NCBI GenBank assembly: GCA_027064285.1
Contig: JAMOPX010000118.1
Span: forward strand, 1 to 13,878
Reading direction: 5' to 3'
Length of the DNA stretch: 13,878 nt
Source of the DNA: Desulfobacterales bacterium
GTDB lineage: Bacteria; Desulfobacterota; DSM-4660; Desulfatiglandales; JALVZP01
Within the stretch, counting starts at the first letter, position 1. Each line of letters opens with the position of its first letter. The translations under genes and the position numbers were made by a program. Below, piece after piece: positions 1 to 6,432 of this stretch. The notes under the pieces are model-generated. The model saw only the letters and a list, made by a program, of their open reading frames with translations. It was not told where the DNA came from and did no database searches.

Positions 1-540
1 CCTTTAGATGGACTGATACTGGGAGGAGGATATCCTGAGCTAAGTTGCAGAGAACTTTCAGCCAATACCCAGATTATGCAGGATATAAGAAACCTGATTT
101 TAAAAGGGACTCCTGTATATGCAGAATGTGGGGGATTTATGTATCTTATGGACTCTATTGTGGATCTTGAAGGAAATCGTTATAAGATGTTGGGTATATT
201 TCCATTTGAGTGCCATATGCAAAAGAAGCTTACTTCCTTGGGATACAGGCAAGTTATAACAAAAAAAGATTCTATCTTAGGACCAGCAGGGACTATTATA
301 AAAGGGCATGAATTTCATTACTCAATGATAAAAAGCTACTCCTTCGAGATAGATACCATCTATTCAGTAACTGGTCATGATGATAAAAAGGAAGGTTATC
401 TTATAAAGAATGTGCTTGGCTCATACATACATCTTCACTTTGGATCAAACCCCAAAGTCGCAACTTATTTTGTACAGCACTGTAAAAGACTTTCTGAAAG
501 AAATCGTTCCTTTTCTGAGCCTCTTCAAAACAGTTTTTAA
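1..540 (+). CDS. cbiA: Cobyrinic acid a,c-diamide synthase, C-terminal part (5' end outside window)
   Basis: The reading frame is open from base 1, so the gene enters from upstream and only about 179 C-terminal residues are visible. They form the class I glutamine amidotransferase-like domain of CbiA/CobB. At the start is the LILGGGYPE segment. The nucleophile-elbow Cys lies in YAECGGFMYL (Cys codon 127-129), and near the end is GSYIHLHFGSNP, which carries the catalytic His. The family amidates the a and c side chains of cobyrinate using glutamine and ATP, a cytoplasmic step of cobalamin synthesis. The N-terminal ATP-binding (dethiobiotin-synthetase-like) domain must lie upstream. CobQ (cobyric acid synthase) shares this fold, but the ECGGFMYL and SYIHLHF strings fit CbiA better. 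The stop is followed within 20 bases by the next promoter, and I see no terminator between. Confidence 0.88.
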   Translation, partial: PLDGLILGGGYPELSCRELSANTQIMQDIRNLILKGTPVYAECGGFMYLMDSIVDLEGNRYKMLGIFPFECHMQKKLTSLGYRQVITKKDSILGPAGTIIKGHEFHYSMIKSYSFEIDTIYSVTGHDDKKEGYLIKNVLGSYIHLHFGSNPKVATYFVQHCKRLSERNRSFSEPLQNSF

Positions 541-557
541 ACAGTTTCAAAAAATAA

Positions 558-586
558 TTGACAAAATCTGAGTAACTAATATTATA
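558..586 (+). promoter_or_regulatory. Sigma-70-type promoter for the rpsU leader
   Basis: A perfect -35 TTGACA (558-563) is followed 16-17 bases later by TATTAT/ATTATA (580-586). Transcription would start near 592-593, giving a leader of about 220 bases before the rpsU start codon. Confidence 0.7.
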
Positions 587-617
587 CCTTTACTTTGAAA
601 TCCTAAATCTTTTGAAG

Positions 618-629
618 TAAGGAGGTGAT
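618..629 (+). promoter_or_regulatory. Extended perfect Shine-Dalgarno sequence in the rpsU leader
   Basis: TAAGGAGGTGAT is complementary over 12 bases to the conserved 3' tail of bacterial 16S rRNA (AUCACCUCCUUA). It is much longer than the SD of any annotated gene here; the best others are AAGGAGG. It lies almost 190 bases before rpsU, so it does not serve rpsU directly. It precedes TTG 634 (8 bases after GGAGG) and a too-close ATG 628 in the same frame. Confidence 0.65.
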
Positions 630-633
630 GTTA

Positions 634-687
634 TTGTATTGTGCGAAGAAGAAATGCTTTTTGCCTGTAAAGGGGGTGAGAATGTAG
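634..687 (+). CDS. Candidate rpsU leader peptide (17 residues, TTG start)
   Basis: TTG 634 sits 8 bases after the GGAGG of an unusually strong SD and opens a frame that reads MYCAKKKCFLPVKGVRM before TAG at 685-687. In-frame ATG 628 is too close to the SD. A second frame from TTG 639 runs to TAA 699-701 (19 codons plus stop) but has less suitable spacing. The interesting property is position: codons 8 onward exactly cover the 5' arm of the long leader hairpin (654-676), so a ribosome translating this peptide would melt that hairpin. No known peptide family is recognised, and expression is inferred only from the SD and the geometry. Confidence 0.35.
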   Translation: MYCAKKKCFLPVKGVRM

Positions 688-767
688 CAAGGTGGGTATA
701 AGTGATTTTATCAGCCCTTTTTTACAGGTAAAAAGCATCTCATTATTATAAGATGAGATGCTTTTTT
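654..767 (+). promoter_or_regulatory. Candidate transcription attenuator of rpsU (three-strand switch)
   Basis: Three segments compete. Strand 1 (654-671) pairs with strand 2 (721-738) as 18 consecutive base pairs, one of them G-U. This stem extends apically through GGGTGA (674-679) with TCA and CCC (711-717, one bulged G). Strand 2 also supplies the 5' arm of the intrinsic terminator (734-744), so the two hairpins share bases 734-738 (731-738 if the A/T flank is counted) and cannot coexist. As drawn, strand 1-2 pairing acts as antiterminator and freeing strand 2 allows termination before rpsU. The apical loop holds a small TGAT-TTT-ATCA hairpin (703-713). No known riboswitch aptamer is recognised in it. 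Confidence 0.6.
734..767 (+). terminator. Intrinsic terminator upstream of rpsU
   Basis: AGCATCTCAT (734-743) pairs perfectly with ATGAGATGCT (753-762) around a nine-base AT-rich loop, and the stem runs straight into six T residues (762-767). It lies between the rpsU promoter and the rpsU start, so it can only be an attenuator unless most transcripts are meant to end here. Confidence 0.8.
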
Positions 768-814
768 GTTGCAAAAATAAATACAAGAAAGAAAAAAGAA
801 AGGAGCAGGAAAGA

Positions 815-1012
815 ATGAAGGTAGTTGTAGAAAACAATCAAATAGAAAAAGCAATAAGAGAGCTAAAAAAGAAACTAACAAAAGAAGGTTTTTTCTCTGA
901 GATTAAGAGAAGAAGATTTTACGAAAAGCCTAGTGTACAGAGAAAAAGAAAGCAGGCAAAAGCAGCAAAGAGAAGAAAGAAAAAGGAAAAGAAAAGAAAG
1001 ATTTTTGGGTAA
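815..1012 (+). CDS. rpsU: 30S ribosomal protein bS21
   Basis: A 65-residue protein starting MKVVVENNQIEKAIRELKKK, with the bS21 core (KEGFFSEIKRRRFYEKPS, residues 24-40) and a Lys/Arg-rich C-terminal tail, the usual length and composition for the family. bS21 sits on the 30S platform beside the 3' end of 16S rRNA and helps translation initiation. ATG 815 was chosen because AGGAG (801-805) lies 9 bases upstream. The longer frame beginning at 758 starts inside the terminator hairpin and is not credible. The gene is monocistronic by context: it has its own promoter and attenuating leader, and a new promoter follows 20 bases after the stop. Confidence 0.93.
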   Translation: MKVVVENNQIEKAIRELKKKLTKEGFFSEIKRRRFYEKPSVQRKRKQAKAAKRRKKKEKKRKIFG

Positions 1013-1032
1013 GAGTTTACCTATAATTTTTC

Positions 1033-1060
1033 TTGACAAGTAATTCTCTATTTTTATAAG
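1033..1060 (+). promoter_or_regulatory. Sigma-70-type promoter for the Qrc-like operon
   Basis: TTGACA (1033-1038), a 16-base spacer, then TATAAG (1055-1060). The predicted start, near 1067, leaves a leader of about 34 bases. AAGAGG (1088-1093) is the SD for the cytochrome ATG at 1101. Confidence 0.65.
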
Positions 1061-1100
1061 AATCCCTCTTAAATGAGATTTGTAAAAAAGAGGAAAAGAG

Positions 1101-1748
1101 ATGACTCTATTAAGTATTCCTAAGGAGAAAGCAAAGGATTGGATAGAAGGTATCTGCTTCTTTATTTTAGGATTTATAGGCGCTCTAATAGTAGGCTGGT
1201 TTTTATTTCCTATGGCTCTTTACTCAGAACATACCCAGCCGATAGATTTTAATCATGCTATTCACTTAGAAAATGTGGAAGGAGATACCCTGACAGAAAA
1301 ATGTCTTTACTGTCATGAATTTTATGAAGATGGTACATTTGCTGGAATACCACGAATCGAGAAATGCGAAGACTGTCACGATCCTGAATCGCCTATGGGA
1401 GATAGCTTAGAAGAAAAGAAATTCCTCACAAAATATCAGGCTCAAGAAAAGGAAATTCCTTGGTATCACTATTATAGACAACCTCCATGTGTCTATTTTC
1501 CTCATATAAGTCACGTAAAAATGGCAAAAATAGCATGCAAAACATGTCATGGAGATCATGGAACAAGCGAATTGTTGCCAGTTTATCAAGAAAACCGTAT
1601 CTCTGGATATAGTAGAAATATATGGGGAAAGCATATATCTGGTTATAAAGAACATACATGGGATCGTATGAAGATGGATGATTGTGCTGAATGCCATACA
1701 AAGAAAGGGCATGAAGAATTTAATTCTTGTTTTACTTGTCACAAATAA
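1101..1748 (+). CDS. qrcA: Membrane-anchored pentaheme cytochrome c, QrcA-like
   Basis: 215 residues. A hydrophobic segment at residues 17-40 is an uncleaved signal anchor that puts the rest in the periplasm. Five CXXCH heme c motifs follow at residues 68-72, 89-93, 146-150, 195-199 and 210-214. Two FxHxxH motifs (F50 and F133) supply candidate distal His ligands, as in cytochrome c7/class III-type proteins. As first gene of a cytochrome-MopB-ferredoxin-NrfD operon it matches QrcA of the Qrc complex, which exchanges electrons with soluble periplasmic cytochromes. From memory, characterised QrcA was reported as hexaheme; only five canonical motifs are present here. A lone Cys130 just before the second FxHxxH (C-V-Y-F-P-H) is the only other Cys in the soluble part. 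ActA of alternative complex III is the main alternative assignment. Confidence 0.8.
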   Translation: MTLLSIPKEKAKDWIEGICFFILGFIGALIVGWFLFPMALYSEHTQPIDFNHAIHLENVEGDTLTEKCLYCHEFYEDGTFAGIPRIEKCEDCHDPESPMGDSLEEKKFLTKYQAQEKEIPWYHYYRQPPCVYFPHISHVKMAKIACKTCHGDHGTSELLPVYQENRISGYSRNIWGKHISGYKEHTWDRMKMDDCAECHTKKGHEEFNSCFTCHK

Positions 1749-1771
1749 AGCCTAAGGGATGGGGACAAGTG

Positions 1772-4189
1772 ATGAAACTGAACAGAAGAAATTTTATACT
1801 TTCTTTGGCCGGGGGTCTAATAGGGATTAATTTTACTCCTCTTCCCTGGAAACTAATGGATGACATTTCCATATGGACGCAGAACTGGCCTTGGGTGCCT
1901 GTGCCAGAAAGAGGTAGATTTCATTATGAAAAGACTGTCTGCACCCTTTGTCCTGGTGGATGCGGAATAAAGGTGAGAAAAGTGGATGGCATCAGTGGAA
2001 ACAGGGCAGTAAAGATAGAAGGAAGAACAGACTATCCTGTAAATCCATTGGGTATCTGTCCTGTGGGTATGGGCAGTCTTCAGCTACTTTATGATGAAAG
2101 TCTTCGTTTTACCGGCCCAATGAAAAGAGGGGGCATGAGGGGCAGTGGTGAATTTGTGAATATATCTTGGAAAGAGGGCATCTCGCTTTTAGCAAAAAAA
2201 ATAAATGAACTCAGAGCAAAAGGAAAACCAGAAAGTATTGTAGCTATAGATGGAAACAGGAAAGGAAGCACATGTTCTTTATTGATAGAGCGCTTGATAA
2301 AAGCTATTGGAAGTCCAAATTATGTAAGAATTTCTAATATGGAAGACACATATGAGATAGCATGCAAACTTATGGCTGGCAAAAGCTCTCCTGTATCTTT
2401 TGATCTGGAAAATTCCGACTACATATTAAGCTTTGGTTGTGCCCTTATTGACGGATGGGGATCTCCTGGCAGGATAATAAATGCCTGGAGTATGTGGCAT
2501 GATTACAACTCAAAAGAAAAACCTAAGATAGTCCAAATAGAACCCAAGGCTTCTGACACTGCATCAAAGGCAGCAGAATGGGTGGCTATAAGACCTGGCA
2601 CTGAAGCTGCTTTTGCCTTGGGGATTGCCCATGTAATTGTAAAACAGGGGCTGTATAACAAAAGATTTGTAGAAAACTGCTGCTTTGGTTTCAAAGACTG
2701 GGTTGGAAGCGATGGCCAGATACATACAGGATTTAAGAACATACTTCTGAAGAGATATTCACCTGATAGAGTAAGCAGTATCACTGGAGTACCAAAAGAG
2801 AAGATTATTTCTTTAGCAAAAGAATTCGCAAAGGCCAAACGCCCTGTAGCAATATTTGGAAAAGATAAAGGGGAACTTCCGGGCAGTATTTTTGAATACA
2901 TGGCTATTATGGCTTTGAATGCACTTGTTGGAAGCATAAACAGAATAGGAGGTCTTTTAATCCAGGATGGTCTTCCCTTAAAAGATCTTGATGATCCTGT
3001 TCTAGATAGTATATCAAGGCGTGGTCTAAGAAAAGACAGACTGGATGATGCCGGGACTGAGAAAGCGCCGTTTACTCATTCCATTGCAGAGGCAATTTCT
3101 GAGAAAGCAGAAGAAATAGAACTGCTCATGATATTTTCCTCTAATCCTCTTTACACCTTGCCTAACACCAAAGCCCTAAGAAAAGCCTTTGGGAAGATTC
3201 CTTTTATTGTTACATTCTCTCCTTTCTTAGATGATAGTGCTATGATGGCTGATCTGGCACTTCCAGATCATGTGTATCTGGAAAAGATAGACGAGGTAAT
3301 ATGGCCTACAGGTCTGCAATATCCTCTTTATGGGCTCTCAAAGCCTGTGATATCTCCAATATATAACACCAAACACACAGGAGATGTAGTGATTCAGATA
3401 GCAAAGAAGATAGGGGGAAGTGTTGCCAAATCGTTTCCTTGGAGCTCATTTGAAGATGTGGTCAAGTACAGAGTAAGAGGCTTGTACGAAGCAGGTGGTT
3501 CTGTCAAATATAATGCTGACAAGCCTGTCTGGGAGATGATAAGAAAAAGAGAAAAACCTGAAAAAGGATACTCCAGCTTCTCTGATATGTGGAAGAAGAT
3601 AAAAGAGAATGGTTTATGGTTTGATGTGCCAGATTACAATAAGTGTTCATTTAGCACCCCTTCCGGAAAATTTGAATTCTTTAGTCATGTTCTCTTTTAT
3701 CATAAAAACAAACTCAAGGCTATGGGGGTAACAGCAAGAAATGATGAGGCATTTATGCCCCACTATGAATCCCAAGAATTAAAAGTCTCTGGTTATGAAC
3801 TGAAGATGATCCCATATGGGATGATAAATCTTTCCAGTGGTTGGATGCCAAGTCCTCCGTTTGTCTATAAGACCATATTTGATAATCAGCTCCTTAAAGA
3901 AGATTCATTTGTAGATATTAATCCAAAGCTTGCAAAAAGCCTTAAGCTTAAACAGGCTGACAGGGTGATTCTTTCTTCTCCAGCAGGTAATATAAAAGTG
4001 CGGGTAAATATCACAGAAACTGTTCCTCCTGACTGTGTTTATATACCCATGGGATTTGGACACACGGGATATGATGAATTTATAAGAGGAAAAGGCGCAA
4101 ATCCTAATGAGATAATATTAGGGAGAAGGGATCCAGTAAGTGGACATAAGGTATGGTGGAGCACACCTGTAAAAATTGTTAAGCTCTGA
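1772..4189 (+). CDS. qrcB: Tat-exported MopB-family oxidoreductase subunit, QrcB-like
   Basis: 805 residues from ATG 1772. This start puts a twin-arginine signal (NRRNFILSLAGG, residues 4-15) at the N-terminus; a start at 1727 would bury it, and GTG 1769 is a near-equivalent alternative. A [4Fe-4S] site of molybdopterin-oxidoreductase type is formed by C57, C60, C64 and C96. The MopB core follows, and a molybdopterin-dinucleotide-binding-like beta-barrel domain covers about residues 680-805. In catalytic relatives (polysulfide/thiosulfate reductases) a Cys molybdenum ligand occurs shortly after the GSPN-type segment. Here that region reads SNMEDTYEIAC (residues 188-198), with no Cys or Ser at the expected place by my alignment. 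That fits QrcB, reported to lack molybdenum and act structurally. A true reductase (polysulfide, thiosulfate, tetrathionate) cannot be excluded. The gene is 23 bases after the cytochrome gene. Confidence 0.8.
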   Translation: MKLNRRNFILSLAGGLIGINFTPLPWKLMDDISIWTQNWPWVPVPERGRFHYEKTVCTLCPGGCGIKVRKVDGISGNRAVKIEGRTDYPVNPLGICPVGMGSLQLLYDESLRFTGPMKRGGMRGSGEFVNISWKEGISLLAKKINELRAKGKPESIVAIDGNRKGSTCSLLIERLIKAIGSPNYVRISNMEDTYEIACKLMAGKSSPVSFDLENSDYILSFGCALIDGWGSPGRIINAWSMWHDYNSKEKPKIVQIEPKASDTASKAAEWVAIRPGTEAAFALGIAHVIVKQGLYNKRFVENCCFGFKDWVGSDGQIHTGFKNILLKRYSPDRVSSITGVPKEKIISLAKEFAKAKRPVAIFGKDKGELPGSIFEYMAIMALNALVGSINRIGGLLIQDGLPLKDLDDPVLDSISRRGLRKDRLDDAGTEKAPFTHSIAEAISEKAEEIELLMIFSSNPLYTLPNTKALRKAFGKIPFIVTFSPFLDDSAMMADLALPDHVYLEKIDEVIWPTGLQYPLYGLSKPVISPIYNTKHTGDVVIQIAKKIGGSVAKSFPWSSFEDVVKYRVRGLYEAGGSVKYNADKPVWEMIRKREKPEKGYSSFSDMWKKIKENGLWFDVPDYNKCSFSTPSGKFEFFSHVLFYHKNKLKAMGVTARNDEAFMPHYESQELKVSGYELKMIPYGMINLSSGWMPSPPFVYKTIFDNQLLKEDSFVDINPKLAKSLKLKQADRVILSSPAGNIKVRVNITETVPPDCVYIPMGFGHTGYDEFIRGKGANPNEIILGRRDPVSGHKVWWSTPVKIVKL

Positions 4190-4203
4190 AAGAGGGATAA
4201 ATC

Positions 4204-5016
4204 ATGAAACATGAGCACAACAAACCTCTGCATAGATACGGTATGGTAATTGATTTAGACAAATGCACAGGATGTGGCACATGTGTTGTGGCATGTGCAT
4301 CAGAGAACAATGTTTCAGTAAGACCAGATGAATCAGACAAAAAAAGATTTATAAGCTGGATGCAGCTATACATGATAACAAATGGAAAGGAATATCCCTA
4401 TACAGAGGTTTGCTACATACCAAGACCATGTATGCATTGTGAAGAAGATGGACATGGCAATCCACATCCCCCATGCGTTAGCGTCTGTGTAGCAACTGCT
4501 ACAAGGGTGGATATAAACACGGGCATAGTGAGTCAGATACCTACCCGTTGCATAGGATGTAGATACTGTCAGGCAGCCTGTCCTTATCATGCAAGGTATT
4601 TCAACTGGTGGGATGCATATTTTCCAAAAGGAAAAGGCTTAGAAAGATATTTGTCACCTGAGGTGTCTGTTAGGATGAGAGGTGTGGTAGAAAAATGTAC
4701 ATTCTGTCATCATAGATATATGAGGGCAAAGAGAAAAGCAGAGGCAGAAGGAAGAAGGGAATTGAAAGAAGAGGAATATATAACTGCATGTACTGAGGCA
4801 TGTCCTGCTGGAGCCATAACCTTTGGAGATTTGAATAATCCAAAGCACAAAGTATCTCAATTAATCAAGAGTGACAGGGCATTCAGGCTATTAGAAAGGC
4901 TTAATACAAAACCAAAAGTCTATTATCTATCTTCTAAGGAATGGGTAAGAAGAATGGCAGATAATTACCTGCCAGAAGAACTTAAGCCTGTTAAACCTCT
5001 GGCCCTAAGGAGGTAA
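4204..5016 (+). CDS. qrcC: Four-cluster ferredoxin-type subunit, QrcC-like
   Basis: 270 residues with sixteen Cys arranged as in DmsB/PsrB/QrcC electron-transfer subunits: C21-x2-C24-x2-C27-x3-C31, C76-x2-C79-x11-C91-x3-C95, C116-x2-C119-x2-C122-x3-C126, and C165-x2-C168 with C196 and C200. This predicts four Fe-S clusters forming a wire between the MopB subunit or cytochrome and the membrane subunit. There is no signal peptide, so export would be by hitchhiking with the Tat-signal-bearing partner, as is usual for the family. The Pro that commonly follows the last Cys of a cluster motif is missing at C95 (CVSVCVATAT), which may tune that cluster. SD AGAGGG lies 7 bases before ATG 4204, and the gap from the preceding stop is 14 bases. 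Confidence 0.87.
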   Translation: MKHEHNKPLHRYGMVIDLDKCTGCGTCVVACASENNVSVRPDESDKKRFISWMQLYMITNGKEYPYTEVCYIPRPCMHCEEDGHGNPHPPCVSVCVATATRVDINTGIVSQIPTRCIGCRYCQAACPYHARYFNWWDAYFPKGKGLERYLSPEVSVRMRGVVEKCTFCHHRYMRAKRKAEAEGRRELKEEEYITACTEACPAGAITFGDLNNPKHKVSQLIKSDRAFRLLERLNTKPKVYYLSSKEWVRRMADNYLPEELKPVKPLALRR

Positions 5017-5019
5017 GAG

Positions 5020-6255
5020 ATGGATTCAGTACTTATTCCAGAAGGTGTGAGTAGGTGTTCAGCAAAAAAGTTCTTTTTATGGACACTTCCGTGGATTCTA
5101 ATTTTAATCTGGGGAGCAGTGTCTGCTGTCCTTTGTCTTTGGAAAGCACTAAACCAAACTAATATGAGTAATATATTTGCGTTTGCCCTCTGGATCGTAT
5201 TTGATTTAGGACTTATTGCATTGGGAGCAGGGGCATTTTTTACAGGGTTTCTCACATATATAATAGGCAAAAAGGAGCTAAAGGATATAATTAATGCGGC
5301 GGTTATAATAGGTTTTATATGCTATTCTGGTGCTATGGCTATACTTGGGATTGACATTGGACAGCCACTGAGAGGATGGTTTATATTCTGGCACGCAAAT
5401 ATACACTCTATGTTAGTAGAAGTTTCCTTTTGCATTACATGTTATCTTATGATCTTAACCATTGAGTTTCTGCCTATTATTTTAGAAAACAACAAACTTG
5501 AAGAAATCAAGCCTGCCAGACTTTTTGGGAAGAATTTACATAGCATCATGGCTATATTTGCTGCTACAGGAACTTTTCTTTCCTTTTTCCATCAGGGATC
5601 TCTTGGTGGCATGTTTGGTGTTATGTATGCAAGACCTTTTGCTGCAAGAGGGGGATTTTACATCTGGCCTTGGACATTTTTCCTGTTTATCCTTTCTGCT
5701 ATAGCAACAGGGCCATGTTTTACTATATTGATTGTAAGGATTACAGAAAAACTCACAAAGAAGAAATTGGTGCCCGATAGAGCTATTCAATTTCTGGCAA
5801 AGCTTTCTGGTATTCTGCTTTCTATCTATATAGTGTTAAAAATAACTGATACCGTATCTTGGATATGTACAGAAGCTCATAAAGCTGGCCTTACTTTTAT
5901 GGACTTTTACAAAGAAGGTCCATATGGCATATGGCTTCCTATTACAGAAATAGGAATATGCGGGATTATACCTGCAATACTTCTTGTTGTGCCAAAATTT
6001 AGAAAAGATCCTAAGTGGTTAACAATCGCTTGTATTCTTAACTGTATTGGCATCGTATTAAACAGATTTTCCTTCATTATAGTAACCCTTGCTATACCGG
6101 TGCTTCCATTTGAAAGATTCTGGAGTTACTTACCTACATGGCAAGAATGGGGAATAGCACTTGCATCTATTGCGTACGGAGTTCTCATATTCTCATTGGC
6201 ATATAGATACTTGCCTGTTTTTCCAAAAGAAAAAGAACTAAATCCAATTTCATAA
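5020..6255 (+). CDS. qrcD: NrfD/PsrC-family integral membrane quinone-interacting subunit, QrcD-like
   Basis: 411 residues, almost entirely hydrophobic, with about ten predicted helices. Clear ones lie near residues 22-42, 50-75, 88-108, 130-152, 172-190, 208-232, 250-275, 298-318, 325-345 and 370-395. This is the length and topology of the ten-helix NrfD type. Family members bind (mena)quinone at the periplasmic side and carry no cofactor of their own. SD AAGGAGG (5007-5013) overlaps the last codons and stop of qrcC, and ATG 5020 follows that stop by three bases, so translation is probably coupled. Other NrfD-containing complexes (Psr, Dsr, Hmc, ACIII) share the fold; the gene order argues for Qrc. 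Confidence 0.85.
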   Translation: MDSVLIPEGVSRCSAKKFFLWTLPWILILIWGAVSAVLCLWKALNQTNMSNIFAFALWIVFDLGLIALGAGAFFTGFLTYIIGKKELKDIINAAVIIGFICYSGAMAILGIDIGQPLRGWFIFWHANIHSMLVEVSFCITCYLMILTIEFLPIILENNKLEEIKPARLFGKNLHSIMAIFAATGTFLSFFHQGSLGGMFGVMYARPFAARGGFYIWPWTFFLFILSAIATGPCFTILIVRITEKLTKKKLVPDRAIQFLAKLSGILLSIYIVLKITDTVSWICTEAHKAGLTFMDFYKEGPYGIWLPITEIGICGIIPAILLVVPKFRKDPKWLTIACILNCIGIVLNRFSFIIVTLAIPVLPFERFWSYLPTWQEWGIALASIAYGVLIFSLAYRYLPVFPKEKELNPIS

Positions 6256-6264
6256 GGAGGGCAG

Positions 6265-6432
6265 ATGACCCCTTTTAGTTTTGAATGGCAATGGGATATA
6301 GGACACATAATATTTTTTGGATTTCTCTATTTAGTCCTTACAATAGTAGGTCTTGGGCTTAGTTGGGCAGGCCTAAAGACAGTCTTACAACTTTTAGGAC
6401 TTATGTGGGAAAGAGACTTAGAAGAACATTAA
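6265..6432 (+). CDS. Small single-helix membrane protein at the end of the Qrc-like operon
   Basis: A 55-residue frame beginning MTPFSFEWQWDIGHIIFFG, preceded by a near-ideal SD AAGGAGG (6254-6260) 4 bases before ATG 6265 and only 9 bases after the NrfD stop. Residues 14-45 are strongly hydrophobic with a Gly-rich centre (VGLGLSWAG). The N-terminus is Trp/Phe-rich with an acidic residue and a His (WDIGH, residues 10-14), and the C-terminus is acidic (ERDLEEH). This looks like an accessory subunit packing against the NrfD protein. No named family is assigned, and the first-described Qrc complex has four subunits as far as I recall. The stop overlaps that of convergent nadB. Confidence 0.75.
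   Translation: MTPFSFEWQWDIGHIIFFGFLYLVLTIVGLGLSWAGLKTVLQLLGLMWERDLEEH

Noticed and set aside
674..717. A known metabolite riboswitch aptamer in the apical part of the rpsU leader
   Set aside because: No consensus core of a riboswitch class I know is recognisable, and the architecture is explained by competition between two hairpins.
758..814. Upstream ATG 758 extending rpsU by 19 codons
   Set aside because: It begins inside the terminator hairpin, lacks an SD, and the added residues are not part of bS21; ATG 815 has AGGAG at proper spacing.
1008..1021. GGTAA/TTACC hairpin after rpsU as a terminator
   Set aside because: Five pairs, mostly A-T, without a clean T run directly after; too weak to call.
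1065..1093. CCTCTT pairing with AAGAGG, hiding the SD of the cytochrome gene
   Set aside because: The predicted transcription start (about 1067) would remove part of the CCTCTT arm, and the loop of 17 bases makes a 6-bp stem marginal.
1727..1771. Earlier start for the MopB gene within the cytochrome gene
   Set aside because: It would put 15 residues before the twin-arginine signal and has no SD; ATG 1772 places the Tat motif at the N-terminus.
1407..2937. Antisense open frames of 60-144 codons opposite the cytochrome and MopB genes
   Set aside because: No SD, composition is that of a reverse complement of coding DNA, and the sense genes have clear family motifs.
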